From NCBI GenBank assembly GCA_902773455.1, contig CACYEW010000143.1, positions 1 to 6,414 on the forward strand: a stretch of 6,414 bases of DNA, read 5' to 3'. Shown here one piece after another: positions 1 to 6,296 of the stretch. The notes beneath the pieces are model-generated. The model did no database searches. It was not told where the DNA came from and was given only the letters and a program-made list of their open reading frames with translations. Made by a program: the position numbers and the translations under genes. How positions within the stretch are numbered: the first letter of the stretch is position 1; each line of letters opens with the position of its first letter. This stretch comes from an uncultured Ruminococcus sp. GTDB lineage: Bacteria > Bacillota > Clostridia > Oscillospirales > CAG-272.

Positions 1-153
1 CAGTTCTTTTACGAAAACAGAACGCCGTATCTTACGAAAGAAACGCTCGGTAAAATGAGCGACGAAGAATTCAGCCGCCGCGCGTACTCTTGGCGCGGTA
101 AAGCGGTAGTTGAGAGAAATACAACGATCATTTATGAAGACCAAAACGATTAA
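1..153 (+). CDS. C-terminal end of an unrecognised protein (partial)
   Basis: Frame 1 is open from the first base of the window to a TAA at 151-153, giving the last 50 residues of a protein whose start lies outside. The tail is hydrophilic, with charged and aromatic residues (it ends in IIYEDQND), and has no membrane segment or motif I recognise. Codon choice looks like that of the following genes. Its last 20 bases overlap the start of the lipoprotein gene at 134 in another frame, which suggests the two are co-transcribed and translationally coupled. Given the neighbours it may belong to the same glycan-related operon, but no function can be assigned from this fragment. Confidence 0.6.
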   Translation, partial: QFFYENRTPYLTKETLGKMSDEEFSRRAYSWRGKAVVERNTTIIYEDQND

Positions 154-1741
154 GATCATATCCGCGATCCTTTCCGCGATAATATGCGCGGCAGCTCTGT
201 TTTCGTGCGAAAGCGGCGCTCCAGACCCGGTCGGCGCGTCAACAGAGAAGAAAACGGAAAAAGATACCGGAAAAGAAACGGAAACGGTCGCCAAAACGGT
301 AACGGAGGCGATATGTATGACAGAAAAGTACGATTTGAACGAAGGCGGCCGCAGGTTCTATTTTTCGTCAGAAGGATCGGATTCTGACTCGGGAGACAGC
401 GAAAACAGCCCGTGGAAGAGCCTGTCAAAGCTTTCCGGCGTTACTCTGAGGGCTTCCGACCGCGTGCTTTTGCGCCGCGGCGACGTGTTCAACGAGCGCC
501 TCGTCATCAGGGGCAAAGGCGAAGAGAACGCGTGGATATTCGTCGGAGCGTACGGCGATCCGGAAAAGCCGGCGCCGTGTATCTCTCTCGGCGGCGGCCG
601 CGACGATATAGCGATACTCTGCGACGACGGCAAGGACGGACTCGGCTATATCTGGATCGACGGACTGCAAATCGGAAATTCCTGCCTCGGCATTTATTTC
701 AGGTTCGATCAAAGTACCGATAACCGCGGCATAAGAGTCACCGACTGCAGCTTTGAAAACATCAACTGTCCCGAGCTGATGACCGAGGCGCTTACGGACG
801 TGTCGTTTTTAGCCGCAGAAAAGGCGGGGCTCGACAACGGTGGCGGAGCGTACGAATATATCTGGCCGACCGCGATAAATATCGGCGGCAGACCCAAACT
901 TCCGCTTGCCGCGGTGAAGATAAACGGCGTCTGCGCTCCGTCGACCGTAGTCAGCGATATTGAGATAGAGCGCTGTACGTTCGATTCCTGCGTTATCGGC
1001 GTCGGCGCGAACTGTTACAGCTATCACTACGGTATGGGCGAGAACCAGTTCCGCGAATATACGAAAAACTGGTCGGTCCAAGATCTGTATTCAAAGAACA
1101 CGATGACGGCGTTCAATTTCGACGCCTGTTCGTTCGGTTACGACGGGACGGAGAACAGCCGATACGGTATATTTGAAAATATTATCTGCGACGGCGGTAT
1201 GGAGAACTATACGATGTCTTTCGGAACAACGCTCGCGCTGCTTTCTTCGTGCTGTGATCTCTATATTAAAAACAGCCGCTTCAGCGGCTGTAAAAACAAC
1301 GGCCGACCCGACGGATGCGGTTTCGATTTCGAGCGCGACGATCACAACATAACGCTCGATCACTGCGTTATCGACAATAACGAAGGGCAGGGGGTCCTTG
1401 TTATGGATACGGTAGTATACGATCAGGTGTCGAAAACCGACGTGCATACGCCGAATACGGGCTGTAAGATAATAAACTGCTTGTTTTACAACAATATGAC
1501 AAACGTATATAACGGGAATTATAAATACGACGTGCTCGTATTCAACCGTGAAAACACCGATTTTACCGTGTCGGATAACACGTTCTGTTACAGAGAGACG
1601 ACAAACGGCAAAGCGAGCGTCAGAATAAACAAAAACGGCCCGGTAGGAGCCGTCAAAAAGGGATTTACGATAGAGAACAACAAGACGTATTCATATAAAA
1701 CGAGATCCGATATGCCGGATATCGAAACACTGATCAGATAA
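134..1741 (+). CDS. Lipoprotein with right-handed parallel beta-helix (pectate-lyase-like) fold
   Basis: This is a 535-residue protein. Residues 1-24 form a lipoprotein signal peptide: Lys-rich start, hydrophobic core, then L-F-S followed by Cys25 as the likely lipidated residue (Phe at -2 is slightly unusual). A Lys/Thr/Glu-rich linker of about 40 residues follows. The folded part begins near residue 75 with FYFSSEGSDSDSG, then SPWKSL and VLLRRGDVF, the typical opening of secreted beta-helix proteins of the pectate lyase/PbH1 superfamily. Later turns are visible as short repeats such as GIRVTDCSFENI, IEIERCTFDSC, LYIKNSRFSGC, ITLDHCVIDNN and CKIINCLFYNN. Such proteins bind or cleave polysaccharides; I cannot identify catalytic residues, so enzyme activity is unproven. 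The expected location is the outer face of the membrane. I chose ATG 134 over an in-frame TTG at 110 because it begins directly with the signal peptide. The ribosome site is weak (GAGAGAA at 112-118), so coupling to the overlapping upstream gene is likely. Confidence 0.85.
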   Translation: MKTKTIKIISAILSAIICAAALFSCESGAPDPVGASTEKKTEKDTGKETETVAKTVTEAICMTEKYDLNEGGRRFYFSSEGSDSDSGDSENSPWKSLSKLSGVTLRASDRVLLRRGDVFNERLVIRGKGEENAWIFVGAYGDPEKPAPCISLGGGRDDIAILCDDGKDGLGYIWIDGLQIGNSCLGIYFRFDQSTDNRGIRVTDCSFENINCPELMTEALTDVSFLAAEKAGLDNGGGAYEYIWPTAINIGGRPKLPLAAVKINGVCAPSTVVSDIEIERCTFDSCVIGVGANCYSYHYGMGENQFREYTKNWSVQDLYSKNTMTAFNFDACSFGYDGTENSRYGIFENIICDGGMENYTMSFGTTLALLSSCCDLYIKNSRFSGCKNNGRPDGCGFDFERDDHNITLDHCVIDNNEGQGVLVMDTVVYDQVSKTDVHTPNTGCKIINCLFYNNMTNVYNGNYKYDVLVFNRENTDFTVSDNTFCYRETTNGKASVRINKNGPVGAVKKGFTIENNKTYSYKTRSDMPDIETLIR

Positions 1742-1743
1742 AG

Positions 1744-1750
1744 AAAGGTG
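1744..1750 (+). promoter_or_regulatory. Ribosome binding site of the glycoside hydrolase-like gene
   Basis: AAAGGTG lies 5 bases before the ATG at 1756 and just after the lipoprotein stop codon. It supports this start. The 14-base gap has no room for a promoter, so the two genes are probably one transcript. Confidence 0.7.
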
Positions 1751-1755
1751 ACAGT

Positions 1756-3576
1756 ATGAAAACTTACGTTTTTTCGTGCGGTAAAATAACGCTCACCGCG
1801 AGACCCTCGGATTTTTCTTATACGGTAACGCTTGAAAACGGCGACAAATGGACGATGAAAAAAACGCCGTCGATCAGATATACCGACGGTACGGCAGAAC
1901 CGTTTCCGGCGCCTGCCGAATGTAAAAAGATCGGCTCGGGTACGGGCTTCGCGCTCGCCGTTACCTACCGCGGCTTTTCAGACCCGGATCTTACCGCCGT
2001 TTCGGTGATCCGTTTGAACGAACGAAGCGGCGAGCTTTCGTTTTCACTCGATATAACGGGCGACAGGCCGGATCGGATAGACAAAGTATATTATCCGGCT
2101 CCGTTTGAATTCAAAGCAAAAAAGGGAGAGGGCTTTACGGTCCTGCCGAGGATGCAGGGGCTTCTCATACCGGTCGGCACGCCGATAACGGTCGCAAACG
2201 GCAACGTTTTCGAGCGCGACGCGTATATGCCGTTTTTCGGGCAGATAAAAAAAGGCTCCGGCTATACCGCGATATTCGATACGCCGTACGACGCTTCGTA
2301 CGAGCCGCAGAAAAACGATATCGCGCCCGTGTGGAGAACGTCTTTGTGCGGTTTTTCATATCCGAGAAATATGATATACCGCTTCGACTGCCCGTGCGAC
2401 CATAACGTGATCGCCAAAAATTACAGAGCGTATAAGATCGAGCGCGGCGAGCTTGTCACGTTAAAGGAAAAAGAGCAGAGAAATCCGAACGTGAAAAAGC
2501 TCATAGGTCTGCCGGTCATACATACTCATATAGCCGTACATATAGCGAAAGAGTCGATGTTTTACGATCCCGGCGATCCGTCGCATAACGATCATCACGT
2601 TTCGTTTTACGAGAGGGCGGAGCAGCTCAGACGGCTGAAAAAGCTCGGGCTGGCTCACGCATATACGCATTTCGACGGCTGGGGTCTGCACGGTTACGAC
2701 AATCTGCACCCGTCGCCGTTTCCGCCGCATCAGGCGGCGGGCGGCGCAGAAGGGATGAAGCGCCTTGCCGACGTCTGCAAAAAGCTCGGCTATATCTTCG
2801 GCATACACGATCAGTACCGCGATTATTACTACGACAATCCCGATTTCGACCTCGACGAGGGCGTGATCTATAAAGACGGCAGCCGTCCTTTCCATACGGT
2901 CTGGAACGGCGGCGCGCATACGTTTTTATGCTCCGAGCTCGCTCCCGGCTACGTAAACCGCAATTACGATAAATTCAAAGAGCTCGGTATAGATATAGCC
3001 GCTTCTTATCTCGACGTGTTTTCCGTCGTCGAGCTCGACGAGTGCCATAATCCGCTCCACAGAACGACAAGAGAACGCTGCGCGTACAACCGTCGCAGAT
3101 GCCTCGACATACTTACAAAGCGCGGTATAATCCCGTCGTCCGAAGAGGTGCTCGACTGCATACTGCCGTCGCAGGTGCTCTGCCATCACGCGCCGTTTTA
3201 TACGAAGGAGCTCGGAGCGTACGATTCTTATACCGAGGGCGTGCCGATACCGCTTCTGGAGCTCGTTTATCACGACTGTATCGTCGTGCCGTGGATAGGT
3301 CTGCCGGACGAGCGCGGCGGCTGGGGTATACCGAAAACCGATTCGGCGTACGTTTACGCCCTGCTTTACGGCTGCCCCGTTTACTGCCCGATCGACGCGG
3401 ATGAAGCGGATATAGATAACGTGAAATACGCCTGCTCCGCGGCGAAAAAGCTCGCTTACGAAGAGCTCGTAAAGCACGAATTCATCGACGGCGATTACCG
3501 CCGCCAGCGCACGACCTTCTCTGACGGTACCGTCGTTGAAGCGGATCTCGACAGCGGCGAGGTCAGAATAAAATAA
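1756..3576 (+). CDS. Putative glycoside hydrolase, DUF5696 / GH101-GH129-like
   Basis: This is a 606-residue protein without signal peptide or membrane segment, so probably cytoplasmic. Residues 1 to about 240 look like a beta-sandwich (many short beta strands, e.g. VLPRMQGLLIP and AYMPFFGQIKKGSGYTAIFD). Residues from about 250 to 560 look like a TIM barrel with HTHIAVHIAKES (256-267), HFDGWG (305-310), GIHDQYRDYYYD (from 349), SYLDVFSVVELDECH (417-431) and SSEE (461-464). This pattern matches my memory of DUF5696-type proteins related to GH101 and GH129, whose known members act on alpha-linked N-acetylgalactosamine. By analogy Asp420 is the candidate nucleophile and Glu463 the candidate acid/base. 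They are 43 residues apart, the spacing I recall for the Bifidobacterium GH129 enzyme (Asp435/Glu478). The sugar actually cleaved is not established by sequence. A short beta-rich tail ends the protein. It lies 14 nt after the beta-helix lipoprotein gene, which fits degradation of glycans captured or cut outside. Confidence 0.75.
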   Translation: MKTYVFSCGKITLTARPSDFSYTVTLENGDKWTMKKTPSIRYTDGTAEPFPAPAECKKIGSGTGFALAVTYRGFSDPDLTAVSVIRLNERSGELSFSLDITGDRPDRIDKVYYPAPFEFKAKKGEGFTVLPRMQGLLIPVGTPITVANGNVFERDAYMPFFGQIKKGSGYTAIFDTPYDASYEPQKNDIAPVWRTSLCGFSYPRNMIYRFDCPCDHNVIAKNYRAYKIERGELVTLKEKEQRNPNVKKLIGLPVIHTHIAVHIAKESMFYDPGDPSHNDHHVSFYERAEQLRRLKKLGLAHAYTHFDGWGLHGYDNLHPSPFPPHQAAGGAEGMKRLADVCKKLGYIFGIHDQYRDYYYDNPDFDLDEGVIYKDGSRPFHTVWNGGAHTFLCSELAPGYVNRNYDKFKELGIDIAASYLDVFSVVELDECHNPLHRTTRERCAYNRRRCLDILTKRGIIPSSEEVLDCILPSQVLCHHAPFYTKELGAYDSYTEGVPIPLLELVYHDCIVVPWIGLPDERGGWGIPKTDSAYVYALLYGCPVYCPIDADEADIDNVKYACSAAKKLAYEELVKHEFIDGDYRRQRTTFSDGTVVEADLDSGEVRIK

Positions 3577-3643
3577 ACAGGCTCCGCCTCCCCCTTTTTC
3601 CCCGATTTTATCGAGGGACGCGGAAAAGACGCAAACGGAAAAT

Positions 3644-3686
3644 AAAAAAAGACGACCGGAACGATCAAACGATTTGTTCCGGCCGC
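3644..3686 (-). terminator. Intrinsic terminator of the leftward operon, possibly weakly bidirectional
   Basis: Read on the minus strand, the arms CCGGAAC (3682-3676) and GTTCCGG (3662-3656) form a perfect 7-bp stem. It extends to about 11 bp with two G-U pairs outward to 3686/3652. After one C come seven T residues (3650-3644), then A and more T. It begins 11 bases after the stop codon of the sugar isomerase-like gene. On the plus strand the same hairpin has an A/C mismatch and is followed by only four T residues (3688-3691), so it would be a weaker terminator for the rightward genes. Confidence 0.85.
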
Positions 3687-3697
3687 GTTTTACGCAG

Positions 3698-4573
3698 TTA
3701 TTTCGATTCGTTGAAGGTTTTTACAAGGTGCCGTCCGACCTTGCCCATAAAGGCGGCAACGTCGGGGTAGAGCTCGACTGGGAAGCCTCTGTAAAACGTG
3801 TCGGCTTCAAACGTGAGATCGCCCTCGTAACCGATCTCCGAAAGCAGACGCATTATCAGGCCGAAGTCGTTTCCGGCGGTGTAGGGAAGCGTGTGCAGAT
3901 CTCTGTAACCGTCCGTATCGTGTACGTGAAGCGCTTTCAGCCGTTTGCCGAGACCGCGTATCATAACGCCCATATCCTCGCCGCAGAGCGATACGTGACC
4001 GGTATCGAGGCACGCGCCGAAATACGGACTGTCGAGCGTATCGAGATAATCGCAGAATTCTTCGACGCGCGAACAGGTACTGTCGACTATCGTCTTGCCG
4101 CCTATCGGATTCATCTGCCACATGTTTTCAAGCGCGACCTTAATGCCGAACTTTTTGCAGTACGGGATAAGTTCATTATAAAACCGCATATTTATCTCTT
4201 TGAGCTTCGCCGCGTTTTCTCTGTAAGGCATATGCTGCTTCGGATGTACGACTATGTGATCCGCGCCTAAAATCGAGGCGATCTCCATGGCGTGGACGAT
4301 GCTTTTGAATATCTCCGCGTCCTTTTCCGGATCTCCCACGCTTGACGGGAACGGCGCGTGGCTCTGATTGCACCTGATGCCGAGCGAATCGGCAAGATCG
4401 CGCAGGCTTTTCGCATACGCTCTGAAATTTCTTTTATAAAGCTTGTCGTTATCGTCGACAGGTCTGAAAAGCGAAAGATCGAAGGCGTCGAAACCCGATC
4501 CGGCGAGTATCCTGATCGCCGCCTCGTAACCGAATTTGTTCTGAAGTCTGCTCGTCTGAGTCGATAAAAGCAT
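3698..4573 (-). CDS. Sugar phosphate isomerase/epimerase family protein (xylose isomerase-like TIM barrel)
   Basis: This is a 291-residue cytoplasmic protein of the AP-endonuclease-2 / xylose-isomerase-like TIM barrel superfamily (PF01261), of normal length. Visible strand-end motifs in order are SHAPFPSS (71-78), HIVVHPKQH (106-114), VALEN (146-150), CLDTGH (188-193), LHVHDTDGYRD (215-225) and LTFEAD (253-258). The four divalent-metal ligands expected from D-tagatose 3-epimerase-like enzymes are present as Glu149, Asp190, His216 and Glu256, with His193 also conserved, so the protein should be an active metal-dependent enzyme. The family includes ketose epimerases, inosose dehydratases, hydroxypyruvate isomerases and endonuclease IV; the substrate cannot be read from the sequence, but a sugar or sugar phosphate is most likely. 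It is the last gene of the leftward operon. Only one base separates it from the DUF3737 stop codon, and its own ribosome site (AAGGAA at 4585-4590) is 11 bases away, so translation is probably coupled. A terminator follows. Confidence 0.88.
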   Translation of the reverse strand: MLLSTQTSRLQNKFGYEAAIRILAGSGFDAFDLSLFRPVDDNDKLYKRNFRAYAKSLRDLADSLGIRCNQSHAPFPSSVGDPEKDAEIFKSIVHAMEIASILGADHIVVHPKQHMPYRENAAKLKEINMRFYNELIPYCKKFGIKVALENMWQMNPIGGKTIVDSTCSRVEEFCDYLDTLDSPYFGACLDTGHVSLCGEDMGVMIRGLGKRLKALHVHDTDGYRDLHTLPYTAGNDFGLIMRLLSEIGYEGDLTFEADTFYRGFPVELYPDVAAFMGKVGRHLVKTFNESK

Positions 4574-4574
4574 T

Positions 4575-5426
4575 TTATTTCCCGTTCCTTTCGGTAATTT
4601 TACAGCTGCATTCGTAAACGCTGTCGTCCGTAAGTATTATTTCGCCGATCTTATCCGCCGTTATAAAGCCGCTTTTCGGGTTTTTGACAGATACGATACC
4701 GCCTTTAACGGTTGCCGCAACGTCGGAATATTCGAACGAAAAATCGCATAATTCCGTCTCGCAGTCGATCAGCTTCAGATTTTTGCAGTAGCAGAGCGGC
4801 TGTGTGCCGATGATCTTGCAGTGATCGAGCGTGAGTCCGTCAGAATACCACGAAAGATATTCGCCTTTTATCACCGAATTCTTCACCGTCACGTTTTTCG
4901 CGTGCCAGAAAGCGTCTTTCGTATCGAGATACGAATCCTCTATCAGCACGTTTTCCGCGTACTGAAACGAGTATTTGCCTTTGAGCGTGATATTCTTGAA
5001 ACAAATATCAGAAGCGAGCAGAAACGGATATTCGCCTTCAAACGACGAGCTTTCCGCTCTTATCCCGCGGCTCTTCCAGCCGAATTCGGGAGATACGACT
5101 TTCGTATCCGAAATCGATATATCGGAGCATTCGCGAAGCGCCTTGATACCGCCGAGGACGCTTTTCTTTACGGTTATACCGTGCGTATACCAGAGCGCTG
5201 CGCGGCATTTGTCCGTCATCGTGCTTTCTTCGATAAGAACGTCCGTATCGTGCCAGAGAGGATAGCGCAGGTCCATATAACAGCCCTGAAGCGTTACGTT
5301 GTGCGCCTCTTTGAGAGCCGACTCTCCGTCTTCTTCGCCTTCGAAACGGCAGTTTTTCAGTATAACGTCTTTTTCGGCGTAGAGAGCTCTTTCGACCGGA
5401 AACGTTTTGTTTTCTATTATTTTCAT
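4575..5426 (-). CDS. DUF3737 family protein (beta-helix of unknown function)
   Basis: This 283-residue protein is recognised as DUF3737 (PF12541) from characteristic stretches such as DGESALKEAHNVTL, LRYPLWH, ALREC, SPEFGWK, GKYSFQY, DTKDAFWHAKNVTVKNS and IGTQPLCYCKNLKLI. It is built from about eleven turns of roughly 20-22 residues, each with an aromatic or hydrophobic corner followed by a short beta strand (LWHDTDVLIEES, LWYTHGITVKKS, SFQYAENVLIEDS, AFWHAKNVTVKNS, LSWYSDGLTLDHC), as expected for a single-stranded beta-helix. It has no signal peptide or membrane segment, so it is cytoplasmic. The role of the family is unknown, and no catalytic residues are evident. The start at 5426 is supported by GAGGA at 5431-5435, four bases upstream and overlapping the barstar stop codon. 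It lies 7 nt after barstar and 1 nt before the sugar isomerase-like gene, so all are probably one transcript. Confidence 0.9.
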   Translation of the reverse strand: MKIIENKTFPVERALYAEKDVILKNCRFEGEEDGESALKEAHNVTLQGCYMDLRYPLWHDTDVLIEESTMTDKCRAALWYTHGITVKKSVLGGIKALRECSDISISDTKVVSPEFGWKSRGIRAESSSFEGEYPFLLASDICFKNITLKGKYSFQYAENVLIEDSYLDTKDAFWHAKNVTVKNSVIKGEYLSWYSDGLTLDHCKIIGTQPLCYCKNLKLIDCETELCDFSFEYSDVAATVKGGIVSVKNPKSGFITADKIGEIILTDDSVYECSCKITERNGK

Positions 5427-5433
5427 TTGATCC

Positions 5434-5706
5434 TCATTTTTCGGTTATGACCAGACTGATTTTTCCTTCCCCGTCCGCGTCCGTAAAAACGGATAAAAGC
5501 GAGTCCCCGTATTTTCCGAGATTGTCGCCGAGCGCCGATGTAAAACGCAGAACGATGAGTTTTTTCCTGCAGAATTCCGTCAGGCAGTCGTACAGCGCGT
5601 CGAGATTTTTGCCGTAATAATCGGGAAAACCGAGTTTTTGCGCGATATATTCGTGCGCTTCTTTTTTTGCCGTCATCAAACGGCAGTCGAGCATTACCGC
5701 ATCCAT
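5434..5706 (-). CDS. Barstar family ribonuclease inhibitor
   Basis: This is a 90-residue cytoplasmic protein, the usual length of barstar. The family signature is clear: VMLDCRLMTAKKEAHEYIAQ, then FPDYYGKNLDALYDCLTEF. Aligned by eye to Bacillus barstar, Tyr30, Asp36, Asp40 and Asp68 match Tyr29, Asp35, Asp39 and Glu76, the residues that occupy the barnase active site; Trp38 is replaced by Tyr39. Its expected role is to bind and block the barnase-like enzyme encoded immediately upstream, protecting the cell from any of that enzyme that stays in the cytoplasm. The reading frame is open upstream to 5832, but that extension is antisense-like Arg-rich sequence overlapping the barnase gene. The start at 5706 is chosen because it has a good ribosome site and gives the family length. 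It begins 8 nt after the barnase stop, and DUF3737 follows 7 nt later. Confidence 0.92.
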   Translation of the reverse strand: MDAVMLDCRLMTAKKEAHEYIAQKLGFPDYYGKNLDALYDCLTEFCRKKLIVLRFTSALGDNLGKYGDSLLSVFTDADGEGKISLVITEK

Positions 5707-5710
5707 ATCA

Positions 5711-5716
5711 GACCTC
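5711..5716 (-). promoter_or_regulatory. Ribosome binding site deciding the barstar start
   Basis: GAGGTC on the minus strand, with GAGG at 5713-5716, lies 6 bases before the ATG at 5706. It overlaps the barnase TGA stop (5715-5717). It selects the 90-residue barstar over the longer open frame and suggests that ribosomes finishing the toxin re-initiate on its inhibitor. Confidence 0.75.
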
Positions 5717-6281
5717 AATAAAGCTGAGTAAACGACTCGTAGTGGTCGTCTGTATAGAATATCAACCCGTCGTTTGAGAAAACTATACGCTTCTCGCCGC
5801 GCGATTTCGCGCCGAGCGTGTCTATATCGCATTCGGTGTAGGTGCGTCCTTTCGCTGTCGGCAGAAGCTTTTCGCGGTTGCTGAATTTATCGCCGCCGAT
5901 ACATTTGCCCGGCGCGTATTTTTCAAGGCTGCCTCCGGGCCAGCCGAGAGCTTCGGCTTCGTCTTTGGTTATGAAGTTTGACGGGAGCTTGCCGAAAGTA
6001 TGTATATACAGCGCGACGTCTTCTTTCGATGTGTAAACGCCGTTTTCTTTTATCGAAGCTTGTTCCGTCCGGGCGTCCGTCTTCGCCTCTGTTTTCGCTT
6101 CGGTCTTTGAGTCCTCGGAAACCGCGGATCCCGTGTCTGCGGAGGTGATCACGGCGGCGGTCGATACCGGTTCGCCGCTTGGGTTCTGCGGCTGGATATA
6201 TTTCTGATATACGATGAAACCGACGACGATAATGAGCAGTATTATCGCCGGTATCAGAACTTTTTTATTTTTGAAATCCAT
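5715..6281 (-). CDS. Barnase-family ribonuclease (PF00545) with N-terminal membrane anchor
   Basis: This is a 188-residue protein. Residues 1-7 are basic, residues 8-25 are a strongly hydrophobic membrane segment, and residues 26 to about 80 are a low-complexity linker rich in Ser, Thr, Glu, Ala and Lys (with TEAKTEAKTDART at 60-72). The barnase domain spans about 84-188. It follows Bacillus barnase closely (LPSNFITKDEAEALGW, APGKCIGGDKFSNRE, TDDHYESFT). All active-site residues match: Lys106 (barnase Lys27), Arg136 (Arg59), Glu150 (Glu73, general base), Arg161 (Arg83), Arg165 (Arg87) and His180 (His102, general acid). It should therefore be an active RNA endonuclease that cleaves via a 2',3'-cyclic phosphate. 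No clear signal peptidase site follows the hydrophobic segment, so it is probably held outside the membrane by a signal anchor unless released by proteolysis. GGAG at 6289-6292, seven bases upstream, supports the start. The inhibitor gene follows after 8 nt. Confidence 0.93.
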   Translation of the reverse strand: MDFKNKKVLIPAIILLIIVVGFIVYQKYIQPQNPSGEPVSTAAVITSADTGSAVSEDSKTEAKTEAKTDARTEQASIKENGVYTSKEDVALYIHTFGKLPSNFITKDEAEALGWPGGSLEKYAPGKCIGGDKFSNREKLLPTAKGRTYTECDIDTLGAKSRGEKRIVFSNDGLIFYTDDHYESFTQLY

Positions 6282-6296
6282 TTTCTTTCTCCGTCT

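Noticed and set aside
110..133. TTG at 110 as start of the beta-helix lipoprotein
   Set aside because: It would add eight residues ahead of a normal lipoprotein signal peptide and has no convincing ribosome site. ATG 134 fits better, though its own site is weak.
2461..3477. Long minus-strand open frames (152 and 183 residues) opposite the glycoside hydrolase-like gene
   Set aside because: They are shadows of a well-supported coding frame with the same low-complexity antisense composition, and no motif is seen.
3599..3618. Hairpin TCCC-CGAT / ATCG-A-GGGA as a terminator for the rightward genes
   Set aside because: The stem has a bulge and is not followed by a T run on the plus strand (the next bases are CGCGGAAAAG), so it does not meet the usual pattern of an intrinsic terminator.
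3674..4270. A 198-residue plus-strand open frame opposite the sugar isomerase-like gene
   Set aside because: It is fully antisense to a gene with clear family motifs, has no ribosome site or recognisable domain, and is Arg/Val-rich as expected for the complement of this codon usage.
5707..5832. N-terminal extension of barstar by 42 residues
   Set aside because: The extension overlaps the barnase C-terminus, is Arg-rich with no barstar similarity, and the internal ATG at 5706 has a well-placed GAGG.
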